DNA of 24,166 nucleotides from Asparagopsis taxiformis (GCA_030407315.1 JALQPE010002321.1:1-24166), one strand, 5' to 3'; positions 9,027-19,587 are shown, numbered from the stretch's first letter. The notes: generated by a model from the sequence alone, not told the origin. Made by a program: numbers and translations.

Positions 9027-9491
9027 GCTTACAGCGGAAGCAATTTACCAGGGATGCTTACAGCAAAGTCATCGTTACGATGACTTTGCTGTAAGAAAAT
9101 AAATCATTACAGCAGCCATGATTTTTTACCCGGTAAAAAAATTCTTGGCCACTGTAATTGAAACGCTTTCTTACAGCAAAGTCATCGTAACGATGACTTT
9201 GCTGTAAGAAAATAAATCATTACAGCAGCCACGATTTTTCACCCGGTAAAAATTCTTGCTGATTTTTTACCCGGTAAAATTTCTTTGGCCACTGCAATGG
9301 AAACGTTTCCTTACAGCAAAGTCATCGTTACGATGACTTTGCTGTAAGAAAATAAATCATTACAGCTGCCATGATTTTTTTACCCGGTGAAAAAATTCTT
9401 GGCCACTGTAATGGAAACGCTTTCTTACAGCAAAGTCATCGTAACGATGACTTTGCTGTAAGAATCCCCGGTAAACGGCTTCCGCTGTAAG
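9027..9491. repeat. Fold-back element, nested palindrome (copy 3, long form)
   Basis: Four 37-bp palindromes lie at 9058-9094 (centre T), 9171-9207 (A), 9311-9347 (T) and 9425-9461 (A). Between successive ones are TTTTTTACCCGGTAAAAAA cores. The centre base alternates T/A/T/A, so each pair is an inverted unit repeated twice. Outer frames GCTTACAGCGGAAGC and its partner GGCTTCCGCTGTAA close the structure. Confidence 0.9.
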
Positions 9492-9494
9492 GGG

Positions 9495-9640
9495 CTGAGA
9501 GTTCCGTCCCCCTCCCACCTAGGGAAGGGTGAGCAAGGAATTGGGAAGTCAGGAACATGGCTCAGCAGAACGTTTGTACGGCTGTGAGTGGCTTCCAGGA
9601 GCATTCTGTGTCATGTGTTATCTCAGCAACGTCTCTTATA
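9495..9640 (-). repeat. Inverted copy of spacer block c
   Basis: Read on the minus strand, this stretch contains CCTGACTTCCCAATTCCTTG and CTCACCCTTCCCTAGGTGGG, matching block c at 8937-9020. Fold-back 3 is therefore longer than its palindrome core: its arms extend from about 8937 to about 9625, unlike copies 1 and 2, whose right side runs into block a. Confidence 0.7.
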
Positions 9641-9910
9641 GTCGAACCTCACGGGTTGTCAAGGTCTAAAACTAGTCCCCCCTACGGTCTAGCTAGTGAA
9701 ATCATGTAAAGTTGTAGACTAATACAAAAATGTAGCAATCAATAGGCTTAGTAGCACTAAACTATGACATGAAGGTCAGATGTATAGATGAAAATAGAAA
9801 GGTGGGCTAAGCGAATAATGTTGAGATGAGAAAGACAGAACTTCATAGCAGGGAACAATAGCATAGGTTTTAATACTTCTCGTATGCTATCTATTGCTCC
9901 TGTCATACTT
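9640..9910. other. Gap downstream of the dioxygenase-like pseudogene
   Basis: No gene is seen. An imperfect hairpin lies at about 9852-9900 (GGAACAATAGCATA against TATGCTATCTATTGCTCC), just beyond the stop of the minus-strand pseudogene. It could lie in that gene's former 3' untranslated region, but no terminator function can be assigned in a eukaryotic context. Confidence 0.4.
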
Positions 9911-12085
9911 TTAATATTCGACGGTGTGGATGTGGTCCGTGAGGACGTCCTTCTCAGTCTTCAAGTAGATGTGGCCGCGCGTGGGCAGACCATAGACTAA
10001 ATTCTGCTCCCACAGGAAGATCTCCTCACCTGAAGCCGACCCCGTAATGGTAAAGGTCACCGCGATCAACTAAGACGGAATAGGGTGGCACATAAAAGTG
10101 GTTAACGGGAACCTTCCACATGTCGGCGTCCGTATGGACCAGGCATACATGACTATAAGGTGCAGCTACTATAAAGAACCCATCGGATCCGCTCGACATC
10201 ATGAAATAGGATGGGGATTGGGTAGGTCCGACTCCTCAAAATTGGGATACTCAGAAGTCCGTGTGCCCATCCTGGTCCGCAGCCCCATCTGTTTTAAGAA
10301 GCAGCCGTAATCCTGTCTTCGGGAAAAAGACAGGATCCTCACCCTCCATTCCCAACTTCAAGAAATCCGCACAAACACCAAGAGCAAGCTCTGCCACCAA
10401 CTTGTTCCTGTACATATCCAAATTCCCCTCCTCCAGCTTGTCGCACAATTCACACCGCGGCAGGGGGAGTCGCCCACGACCACCATCTATGCGGTCCTTC
10501 GCAGCACCCACGTTGTGGATGAAATGCCACGGCGAAGGATCAAAACCGGGCTTGGCGAAATCTGGGGGCTCGTCCTGTGGTTTCCTGTCTTCATAATCAG
10601 AATCAGACTGCTGGGAGGGTTTCTGTGGCTTTTCAACCTCCTCAACCAGCTGGAACTGTCGAGAAAAGTGACTGAAGAGGTCATGCGTCGCGCTACCAGC
10701 CGTGGACGACTGCAAGAGGCCTTCCACAACAACCACCCCCATGTTGTCCAGCAACGCCGCTTCACCGCAAAGTACTATTCCACCACCGAGTCCTCAGCAC
10801 CTGGCGATGCAGCTGCCAGGAATGCTGCCGCCTTTATTTCCGCCCGCACCGTCTCTACCGTCGTAATTTCCATGTAGTACTTCATCGGGCTACCAGACGC
10901 AATTGCGCTGGGGAGAACGGCGGCCACATTCTCATCGACGATACTGTCGGGAATAGGATTTTCATGGGCGTCGTCGAACTGGAGAATCGGCTCCCGAGAA
11001 CGTCCTCTGGAAGCCGACTTGGATTTCTTTGACGACGACTTTGATGAAGTCTCACTGAGCTTCCTCTTTTAAAAGTACCAAATTTGGTAGAGGGCTCGGG
11101 CGTCGCAGAAGCGGTTTCCCAGTTGCGCTTCCCAAGGATGGAGCTTTTACCCGCATCCTTGGGTGCGCTCTCCAGCTCGACGACCTGAACAGGGCTCGCA
11201 CCACCCGCCGTCGCTGTTCCACCACGACCGGAACGACTCTCTTTCAGGCAGGTACTCCTTTTGGGCATCACTTTCCCAGAAGTTTCCACTCCGGACGATG
11301 CAGACACGACAGGGGTAGTGGCAGAAACAGAGGCAGCCTCGGAATAGCTGGAAGAATCTAATTGAGGTGGTACTACCTAAATTGGATTCTTCAAAGGCAA
11401 AGGAATGGAGGATGAAGGGATGGTCAGGGAAATGGAAGGGGAAGGGTTGGCGGAATCATGACCACATGTGACTGGGAGCGCAGCATGTGGGATGTGTGGG
11501 TCCACCACGTAAAATTGTTTCCGCATTTACATGTCGCGGTAGCCAGTTACGCGCAGGAGCATTTTCCTGGCGTCCTTTCAAAACATAGACTTCCGATTGG
11601 GAAAGATGTTCTCAAACTTGGAGCCATTGGGAGGGCCTTCCTTGGGATGTAAGTCCGCTCAGAACCCCTTCTTGGGCACCATCAGCGCAAAAACTTCGAC
11701 AACGCGTGAGTGAATGTCGAAGCTCTTGCTCGGGTCACCCACGCTGGGAATGGAGCCATCCAGCATCCTCAACACATCCGAAACGTTCCAATACTCGGCC
11801 ACCTCCTTCACGTACCCGAAGATTTCCAACAAACCAGCAATCCATTCCTGCCCAATGGTACCAACCGAGTTCGGTTTCAGCCCGGCCCACCAACGGCTAC
11901 AAGTGTAGTACGCCGTCATCTCGAGGTTGACACAATTTTGGACGTCCGGAGCACCCCTAAACGATCCGTTGAACAAAAATTTCACCGTACACCCAGCCAG
12001 ATTCTCCGTCGAAGAGAACTGCACGAACTCTGGCCTGTTCGGAATAGTTTTCTGCAGCCAAATCCGTTTTCAAGAATTGCTCCAT
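9911..12085 (-). pseudogene. Decayed 2-oxoglutarate/Fe(II) dioxygenase-like gene
   Basis: Reading on the minus strand from ATG 12083-12085 (MEQFLKTDLAAENYSEQA) to TAA 9911-9913 gives about 720 codons in several frames. After a frameshift near 12035, one frame runs from 12024 to about 11068, broken only by stops at 11659-11661, 11578-11580, 11527-11529 and 11377-11379. Later shifts fall near 11067 (an A run), 10780, 10200-10255 and 10035. The N-terminal part is Trp/Tyr-rich. The middle is a Ser/Thr/Lys linker (KLSETSSKSSSKKSKSASRG). The C-terminal part has QDGHTDF (HTD codons near 10257-10265), VPPYSVLVDRGDLYHYGVGF (distal His 10047-10049) and then TRGHIYL (Arg 9977-9979). HxD, distal H and a following R are the metal and 2-oxoglutarate ligands of the double-stranded beta-helix dioxygenases. 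The substrate is unknown. The breaks argue for an inactive copy. Intactness of relatives and exact family are inference. Confidence 0.65.
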
Positions 12086-12184
12086 CGTTGCAGACTTCTT
12101 CAACCACTAGCCAACGACCTCTGATATTCACTTTGCGAGGTTCAACTTGCACTTCAGACGAACTATACTGGGCAATATTGATGC

Positions 12185-12600
12185 ATGTCTCGCTTGCTGA
12201 AGGAGATTTACTCTTTTCCGCTACTTCTCCGCTATAGTGCAGAATTATATTTCTCCGCCACTAAATTCAACCATTAAGAAACCTTTCCTGGCTTTCATTC
12301 GATCCAATGAACTGTTTCACCACAATGATTTGTCCTATGCTCATTACTTTATGCACAATGATTGCTATTTCATCCGGGCTCGACCTACTCAATATCGTTT
12401 TGCTATCTTGTATCGCATTCCCTAAACACCATCCTGGCCAAGACGTATCCACTTCCGTTTGTTACGCAGTGATGCTCTAAGCACTAATACTGAATCTGAT
12501 TTTCTCATGCACGTAGTTCCTACTCGTATACTCTACCATATTCTCGGCCCTATTCACAAGGTGGAAACACGATGTCTCGTTGAATCGTACTCGGTGTGAT
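12185..12600 (+). pseudogene. Decayed coding remnant, divergent from the dioxygenase-like gene
   Basis: ATG 12185 opens MSRLLKEIYSFPLLLRYSAE, followed by LYFSATKFNH and a stop. A second frame continues with NELFHHNDLSYAHYFMHNDC and ARPTQYRFAILYRIP to about 12423, and a third with SDALSTNTESDFLMHVVPTR to about 12600. The repeated aromatic/His composition and the way the frames follow on suggest one gene split by frameshifts. I do not recognise the family. Its start lies about 100 bases from the start of the minus-strand dioxygenase-like pseudogene, so the two may once have shared a bidirectional promoter. Confidence 0.35.
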
Positions 12601-12604
12601 ATCT

Positions 12605-13120
12605 TAAATTAGGATACATTTTTATATTGCAATGCAGACTCACTGCTCGCTTGAAACATGAAAATTATAAAAATTCTTCGACACTGCTGTTTCCTAACCG
12701 CCACCATCCACGTGGCCCGCTTTGACTGCCTGCCAAGTGTACTCGGAGCATACAATGACGTTATCGATATATACCATCCACATCATCACTGGAAGCGCGG
12801 ACTCCTCGTCCAGGAAAGTGCGCCATTTTTCTTACTCTTCACCTCCGCCTGTCCTGTAGGCCCCATATGCTAGTGTTTTTTCCTATATTTCTGTAGTGAT
12901 GACGTCATTCTAGACAATAAAAGGCGGTAGAAGATACGATAATGTGCGCCTCCTCTGCCAGATCATGTGCTTCCAAGCGTAATTCGCAGCCTAGGTATCG
13001 TTTTTCTGGGCCTCCCATCGCACCGCTCCGTTTCAAACTCATCCCTCTATTGTTCTCCTACACGTCATTTCCGCCCGTAGAGTACTACTTAAACGAAAGA
13101 TTCTGGAAATCCCTGTTTCC
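12605..13120. other. Gap without a recognised gene
   Basis: Short plus-strand frames (12658-12873, 12942-13208) show no known motif, and the second runs into a hairpin. An AATAAA-like sequence lies at 12917. Nothing else is seen. Confidence 0.5.
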
Positions 13121-13123
13121 ATC

Positions 13124-13264
13124 TTCATATCCGTCGGAAACAAAGCAACAACCCTGGCCGTGGAAGCCGTATAGATCATCTAAACTGCTTCCAAAGCGTA
13201 AGTTTTAGATCATCAATACGGCTTCCAAGGCCAAAGTTGTTGCTTTGTCTCCGACGGATATGAA
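13124..13264. repeat. Long hairpin, about 62-bp arms
   Basis: The left arm 13124-13186 (TTCATATCCGTCGGAAACAA at its outer end) pairs with 13201-13264 with about six or seven mismatches and one bulge, around a loop of about 14 bases. Length and quality suit a miniature inverted-repeat element or a precursor-like RNA hairpin. No terminal repeat or target duplication was obvious around it. Confidence 0.85.
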
Positions 13265-13355
13265 CCATGATGGTACGTTTCCACAACTCACGCCACTAAC
13301 CCAGTTTTCTATTCGTTTTCTCTTCTCAGGTTTCCAGTCGGTGAGTGTTCCACTT

Positions 13356-13372
13356 CACTAGGAAGGCACGAA
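13356..13372 (+). repeat. CACTA-type terminal inverted repeat, left (family 2)
   Basis: The 17 bases CACTAGGAAGGCACGAA start with CACTA. The inverted partner is at 24127-24143, with two mismatches. The first GAACAGT motif starts about 25 bases inside in both ends. Confidence 0.7.
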
Positions 13373-13379
13373 ATGCGCT

Positions 13380-14560
13380 GAGAACAGTGAAACAGTGTTT
13401 TATTGTGTCACCAAACACTGTTCATGGAACAAGAAGAGCACTGTTCAGAGAACAGTATATTTAAAACTGAGAACAGTACGGACAATGTCCAGAACGATAT
13501 TTCAAACATGAGAAACGATGAAGACCGTTCCTGAGAGTGCTGTATTGGACAGCCAGTAACCAATCATACTGTTCTAAGAACACTATGTTTACATCCTGGG
13601 ACAGTAATCCTACTGTTCTAAGAACACTATGTTTACATACTGGGACAGTAATCATTGTTCTGGGAACAGTGTGGTTGAGTACCCGGAACAGCTTCGAATA
13701 CTCCAGGAACTATACAAACGACACCACATGAACGGTGTAGTCTGACGTAATATCGAAACTGCGAACAATAACAACCGTTCTGTGGAGCAATGTATTGAGA
13801 GGAGCAAAACGGAACATAGCGTTCGTGGAACAGTGAACTTGGAAACAGGAACGACAACGATTGTTATACGAATGCAGACATGGAACGCAACAAAACAGCA
13901 AAGACAGTCCCTGAAGTGGTATAGATGGAAACTGGGATCACCGAAGATTGATCCGGAGCCAGTATGCATAGAAACCAGGAACACTGTTGAAAGGCCTGGG
14001 AACAATGAATCCAACTAACAAGGACACCATATACTGTCCTCGGAAGAGCAGAAAAGACGGCATGGATCATCACAGACTGTTCTTCGAATACCAAAGGAGC
14101 AACATAGAGACGATGAGTGATGTTCCATGAACAGTGATAAGTGTAGAGAGGTTCAGTAGAGACTGTTCCCGGAGATGAAGAAGTATATAGCCAGGAACAG
14201 CACATACCGGCAGAGGAATACTAAGAAGTGTATTCAGGAAACCCGCGGACAATTCCCAGAACGCTGTTTTGAGGAGCCGAGAGCGGTGTAGACTGTTCTG
14301 CGAAGTAAGAAAGTCTGAACCTGGAACATCACGGACCGTACCTAGAAGAGCCTGAGAAGTTCTGAGAACAGTGAACATCGAAATGGTGAACAGTAGAGAG
14401 CGTTCTGTGATTAATGCAAGTTGAAGTCATGAACAGTATATATCGTTCTAGGAACAATGCTATTTGAGAACAGGAACGTCATAAATTGCTCTGGGACCAC
14501 TATCACTAAAAGACATGGATGCTGTGCACCGTTCTAAGAGCTCTAAATTACGGAACCAGA
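13380..14560. repeat. Left subterminal array of GAACAG/CTGTTC repeats
   Basis: About 17 copies of GAACAG or CTGTTC occur, many arranged as spaced palindromes (ACTGTTCTAAGAACACT, CACTGTTCAGAGAACAGT, TTGTTCTGGGAACAGT). One 44-base unit is duplicated exactly in tandem from 13568 and from 13612. Density falls off toward 14.5 kb, where motifs become degenerate (GTTCTAAGAG, GGAACACTAG). No gene is seen in the stretch, and the minus-strand open frames of 60-120 codons have no recognisable content. Confidence 0.75.
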
Positions 14561-16095
14561 AATACCATAACGGTGTAAATTGAAACCTAATTTTCAAACC
14601 AGAAATGCCACAATGTGCTCTGGGAACACTAGATTTCGGGATGTTTTGAAGACAGATATGGTAAAGAAGTGTAGTTGTATAGGCAACAGACGCTCTGAAG
14701 CAATATTTATTGGGAAGGAAAGATCACCATAGCTATATTAACGATAATGAAGAGTAATAGATGCATCACCAAAACAGTATCCGGCTCTTGGTATTTGAAT
14801 TTGAGATGGATGGAGTGTGGTTGATGTACAGACTGTGAAGAGAATGAAGAAATGTACAAGTGAAGAAAAACAATTGGTCAGCCTGGGTAATGATAGTGGA
14901 GAGTGATATCAGGAAACACAGGTTGCACAACCACTGGCGGGTTTTTGAGCGTCTGGGAATGGTGAGTACAAATCCACGGACCGGCACAATCCCATGCCAT
15001 GAACAAGTAGTCGAGTACCAACGAAATATTGTTACTTGAAGGGAGCAAAATAGTTTGAAAGTAGTGCTGTCTCCATTGGATCGATTCAATCCATTGTCCA
15101 AGGAGGCCATTCGGAGTTGGGATAAATGTGAGTCGGCAAAACCATGCAATGATGAAGATGATATGTGAAGTAGTTGATTGATGAGGAAAATGAACCTGCC
15201 AAGAAGCGTGCAACAGGTAGAAGGTGTTCGGAACGATAGTGTGAGGAAATTGCATGAGCGAAATTTTCCTGGAGAGAGGTTATTGAGTTCTCTCTCAATT
15301 TATATGAGGCAAGAAGGAGTGGAGGATCGTCTAGGGGCAGAATTGGGAACTTGCGGCAGGTGTCAGGAGTAGAGAAAAACCTAGGTTCGCGGGCTGAGTG
15401 ATTTGGCAAACTTGTTGGTCATTGGCCCGGAAGACACAATGTGAATTGGGACGTACTACCTGCCAACGGTTTGTATCGCTTGCCAAGTCACAGCTGTGAA
15501 CAGTGGAACTCAATCATCTGTCAATTTATTTGAGTAGACTGGCCTGGCAATACAATCATGGTTGAATATTAAAAATAGAATCATCGTAGAAAGGAGGAAA
15601 TAACCACTCTCACGCCCTGTTGAAGGAATGACCTGGCACAGTCTGGGAACATTAATGCCAAGTGATATAGAAGTTTGTGATGACGGCTAGAGATACGCCT
15701 TGGGATGTGTGTGATGTTGCCCGTAATAGGTACTTTGTGAAAACCCATGACGGAGGATGTCATCGGCTGGAGAACCTCTGACAAGCATGTGTGTTTGTCT
15801 GCATATTGATGGGTATGCACAGTAGTGAAACATGAGATGGAGGGCTGCAGTTGTTGAAGAGACCATGGGTTGCACAACCACTGACAGCTGAGGGCAGCGG
15901 TTTAGCGCAAATGTAGTTTAACTGGAGAAGGAAAGCCTCAGACGTCGGAGGATTTCCTTCTCAAGTGCACTTGCATTTCATGAAATGCAAGAAAGAAAGA
16001 AAGCTGCACCTTTCACGCGAGAATAGAAGAGCGGAAAAATATGCAAGGGCTGCCTAATGTAACCAATTTATCGTAATAGAACAATGGCAGTTGTT
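14560..16095. other. Gap without a recognised gene
   Basis: Overlapping minus-strand frames (14766-15409) of about 100-127 codons lack known motifs and are probably chance. GTTGCACAACCACTG occurs at 14923 and again at 15869, sharing a core with the 113-bp repeat at 18.2-18.5 kb. Otherwise I see nothing. Confidence 0.45.
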
Positions 16096-16097
16096 TC

Positions 16098-16213
16098 GAA
16101 ACCAGTGACGAACACACATAAGCAGAAACAGGTTTTGAAACCGGTGACACTGAAGCAGAAACAGTTTTGAAACCGGTGACACTGAAGCAGAAACAGGTTT
16201 TGAAACCGGTGAC
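16098..16213 (+). repeat. About 33-bp tandem repeat
   Basis: AAACCGGTGAC recurs at 16138, 16170 and 16203, with a diverged first copy at 16098. The unit is completed by ACTGAAGCAGAAACAGGTTT. The AAACCGGTGAC core is the reverse complement of the GTCACYGGTTT core in the larger repeats at 17.2-19.6 kb. Confidence 0.85.
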
Positions 16214-16382
16214 TGCCGAAACGAATTGTATATTTCGGGTTGTGGATCAGTACAGTTTATGCCGTTCTAGGAGGGTAACCCAGGGATCTATCTACGACGT
16301 AATGTGAACCGCCATCCAGGAGTGCTGATGAGTGGCTGACCTGGTGGAGGGTAGTGTTTGCAGAACATTTGTGTTCTGTGGA

Positions 16383-16836
16383 TCATGCATGTATAGCTGC
16401 AACTCGAATCACGGAAGAAGTGAGGCAGTTCACACAGGTAACAAAAAATGTGTTCTGATCGACTGAAAAACGCACTGATCCAGTCACGGACATAACAGCT
16501 ATCAAAGATTGCCATGTAAAGTGGAAAGAGTATTCCTCGCCGTTTTCGGTATCAGACTCGTCTTCCTCATCGGGGTTGCTGAGTATCCTGTCGATTACAG
16601 CATCAGCATCTTTATCCAGAACACTGTCTGTAAAGCTAGCCCGGCTGGGAAGACTTTCCCTCGTAGGTGGAACACATGCTATTGCAGTTGCGTTTCCAGG
16701 AGTTGTCCAAGATCTGAATCGATTTTTCCGCAGCCTGCAATGCGGTCCAGAACGTATAAGTCTGCGCCGAACCATTTCCAGGCTGGTTGCCAACGAATGA
16801 GATGAATACCACGATACCACACGACCAGTGGTACAA
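16383..16836 (-). pseudogene. Coding-like minus-strand fragment, unrecognised
   Basis: One minus frame (16383-16820) holds an acidic stretch, DADAVIDRILSNPDEEDESD, then NGEEYSFHFTWQSLIAV. A second frame (16636-16836) holds ALQAAEKSIQILDNSWKRNC. The two may be pieces of one reading split by a frameshift near 16650. The acidic segment has a protein-like composition, but I cannot assign a family. A transposase N-terminus is conceivable because of the location inside a CACTA-like element, but nothing in the residues proves it. The plus strand is also open here (16509-16805). Confidence 0.25.
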
Positions 16837-16903
16837 TGAATTGCGAAGAGCAGAGTACGAATCCGTTGACCTCGGAAATAGAACTAAGCGAGATTTGAGA
16901 TCC

Positions 16904-16963
16904 CCGGTGTACTTTTATTTATCACCTATCTAGAGATAAAAAATGGCCCATTAAGCACACCGG
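16904..16963. repeat. 60-bp inverted repeat
   Basis: The arms CCGGTGTACTT and AAGCACACCGG (one mismatch) enclose an A+T-rich centre with a TCTAGA palindrome. It lies alone between the minus-strand fragment and the 126-bp satellite. It could be a tiny transposon remnant. Confidence 0.55.
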
Positions 16964-16964
16964 A

Positions 16965-17212
16965 GGTTACGGTGCAATTGAGATATGTTACCTATCCGCA
17001 GAGTCAGGACCGTCGTTGATACAACGATGACAGTATCGTGCATGTGCGTTTCACTTGCTTCTCTGCCACGGACGAAAACAAAACAGTCAACATTTCCATT
17101 AGCATTGGTGGGGGTCAACGATATCACTGCTTCTAGGACTCACGTTTCAATAACGTTGTGAACATACTCGTCACTGATTTCGCTACCCCTCATAAGTGTT
17201 CCAGACCACATT
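16965..17212. other. Gap before the satellite array
   Basis: Nothing recognisable is seen beyond scattered GTCACTG motifs leading into the 126-bp array. Confidence 0.4.
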
Positions 17213-17214
17213 GT

Positions 17215-17955
17215 ACAGTCAATGAGTGCGTTTGTGTCACTGGTTTCACTACCGCTGACCAGAACACGTGTAGTGTAATGTATCCAGGCTAGACTTGTGG
17301 TCATCGACCACACGACCTTCGGTACACCCCCTCCTCCAGCTGATCAGTGAGCCATTCGTGTCACTGGTTTCACTACCGCTGACCATAACACGTGTACCAT
17401 GATGTGTCCTTGCTACACGTGTGGTCATCGGCCGCACGACCTCTGGCGCACACCCACATTTTGGTTCCTCAGTGAGCCAATCGTGTCACTGGTTTCACAA
17501 CCGCTGACCATAACACGTGTATCATAATATGTCCTTGCTACACGTGTAGTCATCGGCCGCACGACCTCCGGTACACACCGCCCCATTTCTGGTGTTCAGT
17601 GAGACCATCCATGTCACTGGTTTCACTACCGCTGACCATAACACGTGTATCATAATATGTCCTTGCTACACGTGTAGTCATCGGCCGCACGACCTCCGGT
17701 ACACACCGCCCCATTTCTGGTGTTCAGTGAGACCATCCATGTCACTGGTTTCACTACCGCTGACCATAACACGTGTATCATAATGTATCCAGGCTACACG
17801 TGTGGTCATCGGCTGCACGACCTCTGGCGCACACCCACATTTTGGTTCCTCAGTGAGACCATCCATGTCACTGGTTTCACTACCGCTGACCATAACACGT
17901 GTATCATAATGTGTCCTTGCTACACGTGTAGTCATCGGCCGCACGACCTCTGGTT
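17215..17955 (+). repeat. About 126-bp tandem repeat, six copies
   Basis: TGGTTTCACTACCGCTGACC recurs at 17241, 17365, 17490, 17618, 17746 and 17872, giving spacings of 124, 125, 128, 128 and 126 bases. Most units carry two ACACGTGT palindromes about 26 bases apart and a GGCCGCACGACCTC segment. The copies at 17618 and 17746 are nearly identical, so duplication there is recent. The open frames in this region (both strands) are repeat translations, not genes. Confidence 0.9.
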
Positions 17956-18174
17956 CACAATGGGGAAAGTTGGATCGAAATCAACGGATTGGGCTCGACT
18001 TGGCGCTGCTCTGTACCGTATCAATTGTTTCGGTTCACCAACCAGTCGGCACGGCATGGCTCAGCTCAGCTGCGCGGGCGATGGCAGCAATGCAAACACA
18101 GATGATGTTTGGTGAAATTGAAATTATTGATATTGTTTGCCATGCACCGTGTCGCGGCCAACTCGGTATCTGTC

Positions 18175-18560
18175 GGGTGTGTTGCAAAACCAGTAACATG
18201 GCTTACAATGGCTATTGGATCAAACAGGAGAGGCCATGCTACCAGCCAAAATTTCGCAGCAAATTTTCATTTAGGGTTACACACAGCACTAGTCGCACAA
18301 CCAGTGACATGGATCGTCATGGCTTTCGGAACCAAAAGGAGTACCTCCCACCCTTGCAACACCAATTTCAGACCAAATTTCATTTACGGTTACACTCATC
18401 ACTGGTCGCACAACCAGTGACATGGTTCGTCATGGCTTTTGGACCCACCAGGAGAAGCTATGCTTGGTACGAGCCGAAATTTCGGAGCAAATTGTCATTT
18501 AGGGTTGCACCCAGCACAGGTTGCACAACCAGTGACATGGCTTGTCTTGGCATTTGCTCA
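18175..18560 (+). repeat. About 113-bp tandem repeat, four copies
   Basis: ACCAGTGACATGG (ACCAGTAACATGG in the first copy) recurs at 18189, 18300, 18413 and 18528, with spacings of 111, 113 and 115. Units also share TCGCACAACCAGTGACATGG and TTTCATTTAGGGTTACAC-like segments. The 209-codon plus frame over 17970-18599 is open because the repeat has no stop in that frame. I reject it as a gene. Confidence 0.85.
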
Positions 18561-18599
18561 TGGAAGAAACTCCCTCTGCTCTGCGGGATCCTTTTCTAG

Positions 18600-19130
18600 C
18601 GCGCTGTACTCATCTACTTTGTAGACTCTGTGAATGCCTTTCAAGATGCCAATCACTTATGACACACAGCGTATATGAATACAGCATTACTTCCTCAGTT
18701 CTGGACGAAGGTTCTTGCAGTCCCGTGTAGTCCACACTGGTTGGAAAAGTTTCTCACTTCCATGTCAGTCTTCAACACATGGAGCGAACATGTGTCTTCT
18801 ACCATGGTTTTTACAGTGGAACTGCTCGTGTCCATGATTCCGATGCAGTTCTGCATCGCATATTTGGTTATTTGAGACGTAAAATAGCATAGCACCGGGA
18901 ACAGCCATTACCTAGGGGAGAAATCCGGACTCTGATCTTGGTATTGACACACTTAGCACAGGTCTCATATCCGTCAGCCCCGACAGCACAATTCAGGAGC
19001 TTGAAATAATTGTGAGATCTGTGTGTTCTACCTGTCCAGCATCAGAATTCCATCCTGCATTCTCCCTGACTCAGATACCACCAACTGATACAGCCACTAA
19101 TGCGCCCATGTACTGCAACCAACACATGGC
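18600..19130. other. Gap between tandem arrays
   Basis: No gene or repeat that I can support is seen. Short frames on both strands (18675-18895) show no motif. Confidence 0.4.
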
Positions 19131-19133
19131 GCT

Positions 19134-19565
19134 CACCGGCTTCACGACTGCGCACGAACTACACACATTTCGACATCGTCACCAGTTTCACGACCACCGA
19201 CAAGCCATTCTCACAGCTACACACGTGTGCACCTCGTCACCGGCTTCACAACTACCCTGGAGCCAGCTGCACGCCCACACACGTGTGAACCTCGTCACCG
19301 GTTTCACTACCACCGACAAGCCATTTGCACAGCTACACACGTGTCGATGTTGTCACTACTCGCACGACCGAGGACGAAAGGTAACCCTGGAATCTTATCC
19401 ATCTCGACCCGGCAACTAGCAAAGGTGGGAACGCGTCTAGTGAATTCTGGCTCAACCCGGCTTCAGAGAGGGACAGCTGTCGACCTTGTCACCGGTTTCA
19501 CGACCACCGACGAGCTATTTGCGCAGCTACGCACGTGTCGACTTCGTCACCGGTTCACGACCACC
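19134..19565 (+). repeat. 58-bp tandem repeat
   Basis: GTCACCGGTTTCACGACCAC and close variants begin at 19178, 19236, 19294, 19352 (degenerate), 19488 and 19546. Adjacent copies are exactly 58 bases apart, with a 136-base gap between the fourth and fifth. Each unit ends in ACACGTGT or a variant. About 100 bases of unrelated sequence break the array near 19380-19480. Confidence 0.9.
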
Positions 19566-19587
19566 CACAAGCCATCTGCACAAATAC

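Noticed and set aside
4805..9461. A CRISPR array based on regularly repeated 37-bp units
   Set aside because: Spacing is irregular, the intervals are themselves palindromic repeats rather than unique spacers, and the context is eukaryotic.
10515..10877. A 120-codon plus-strand frame
   Set aside because: It is the shadow of the minus-strand dioxygenase-like pseudogene, whose minus-strand reading has clear domain content.
14766..15409. Several overlapping minus-strand frames over 100 codons
   Set aside because: They overlap each other in different frames, are rich in Ser/His/Leu with no motif, and look like chance frames.
17592..18115. Plus-strand frames repeating FTTADHNTC
   Set aside because: These come from reading the 126-bp satellite. 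The same peptide in successive units reflects DNA repetition, not a repeat protein.
17970..18599. A 209-codon plus-strand open frame
   Set aside because: It is the translation of the 113-bp tandem repeat, giving repeated VAQPVTW-like peptides. Openness follows from the repeat, and no domain is present.
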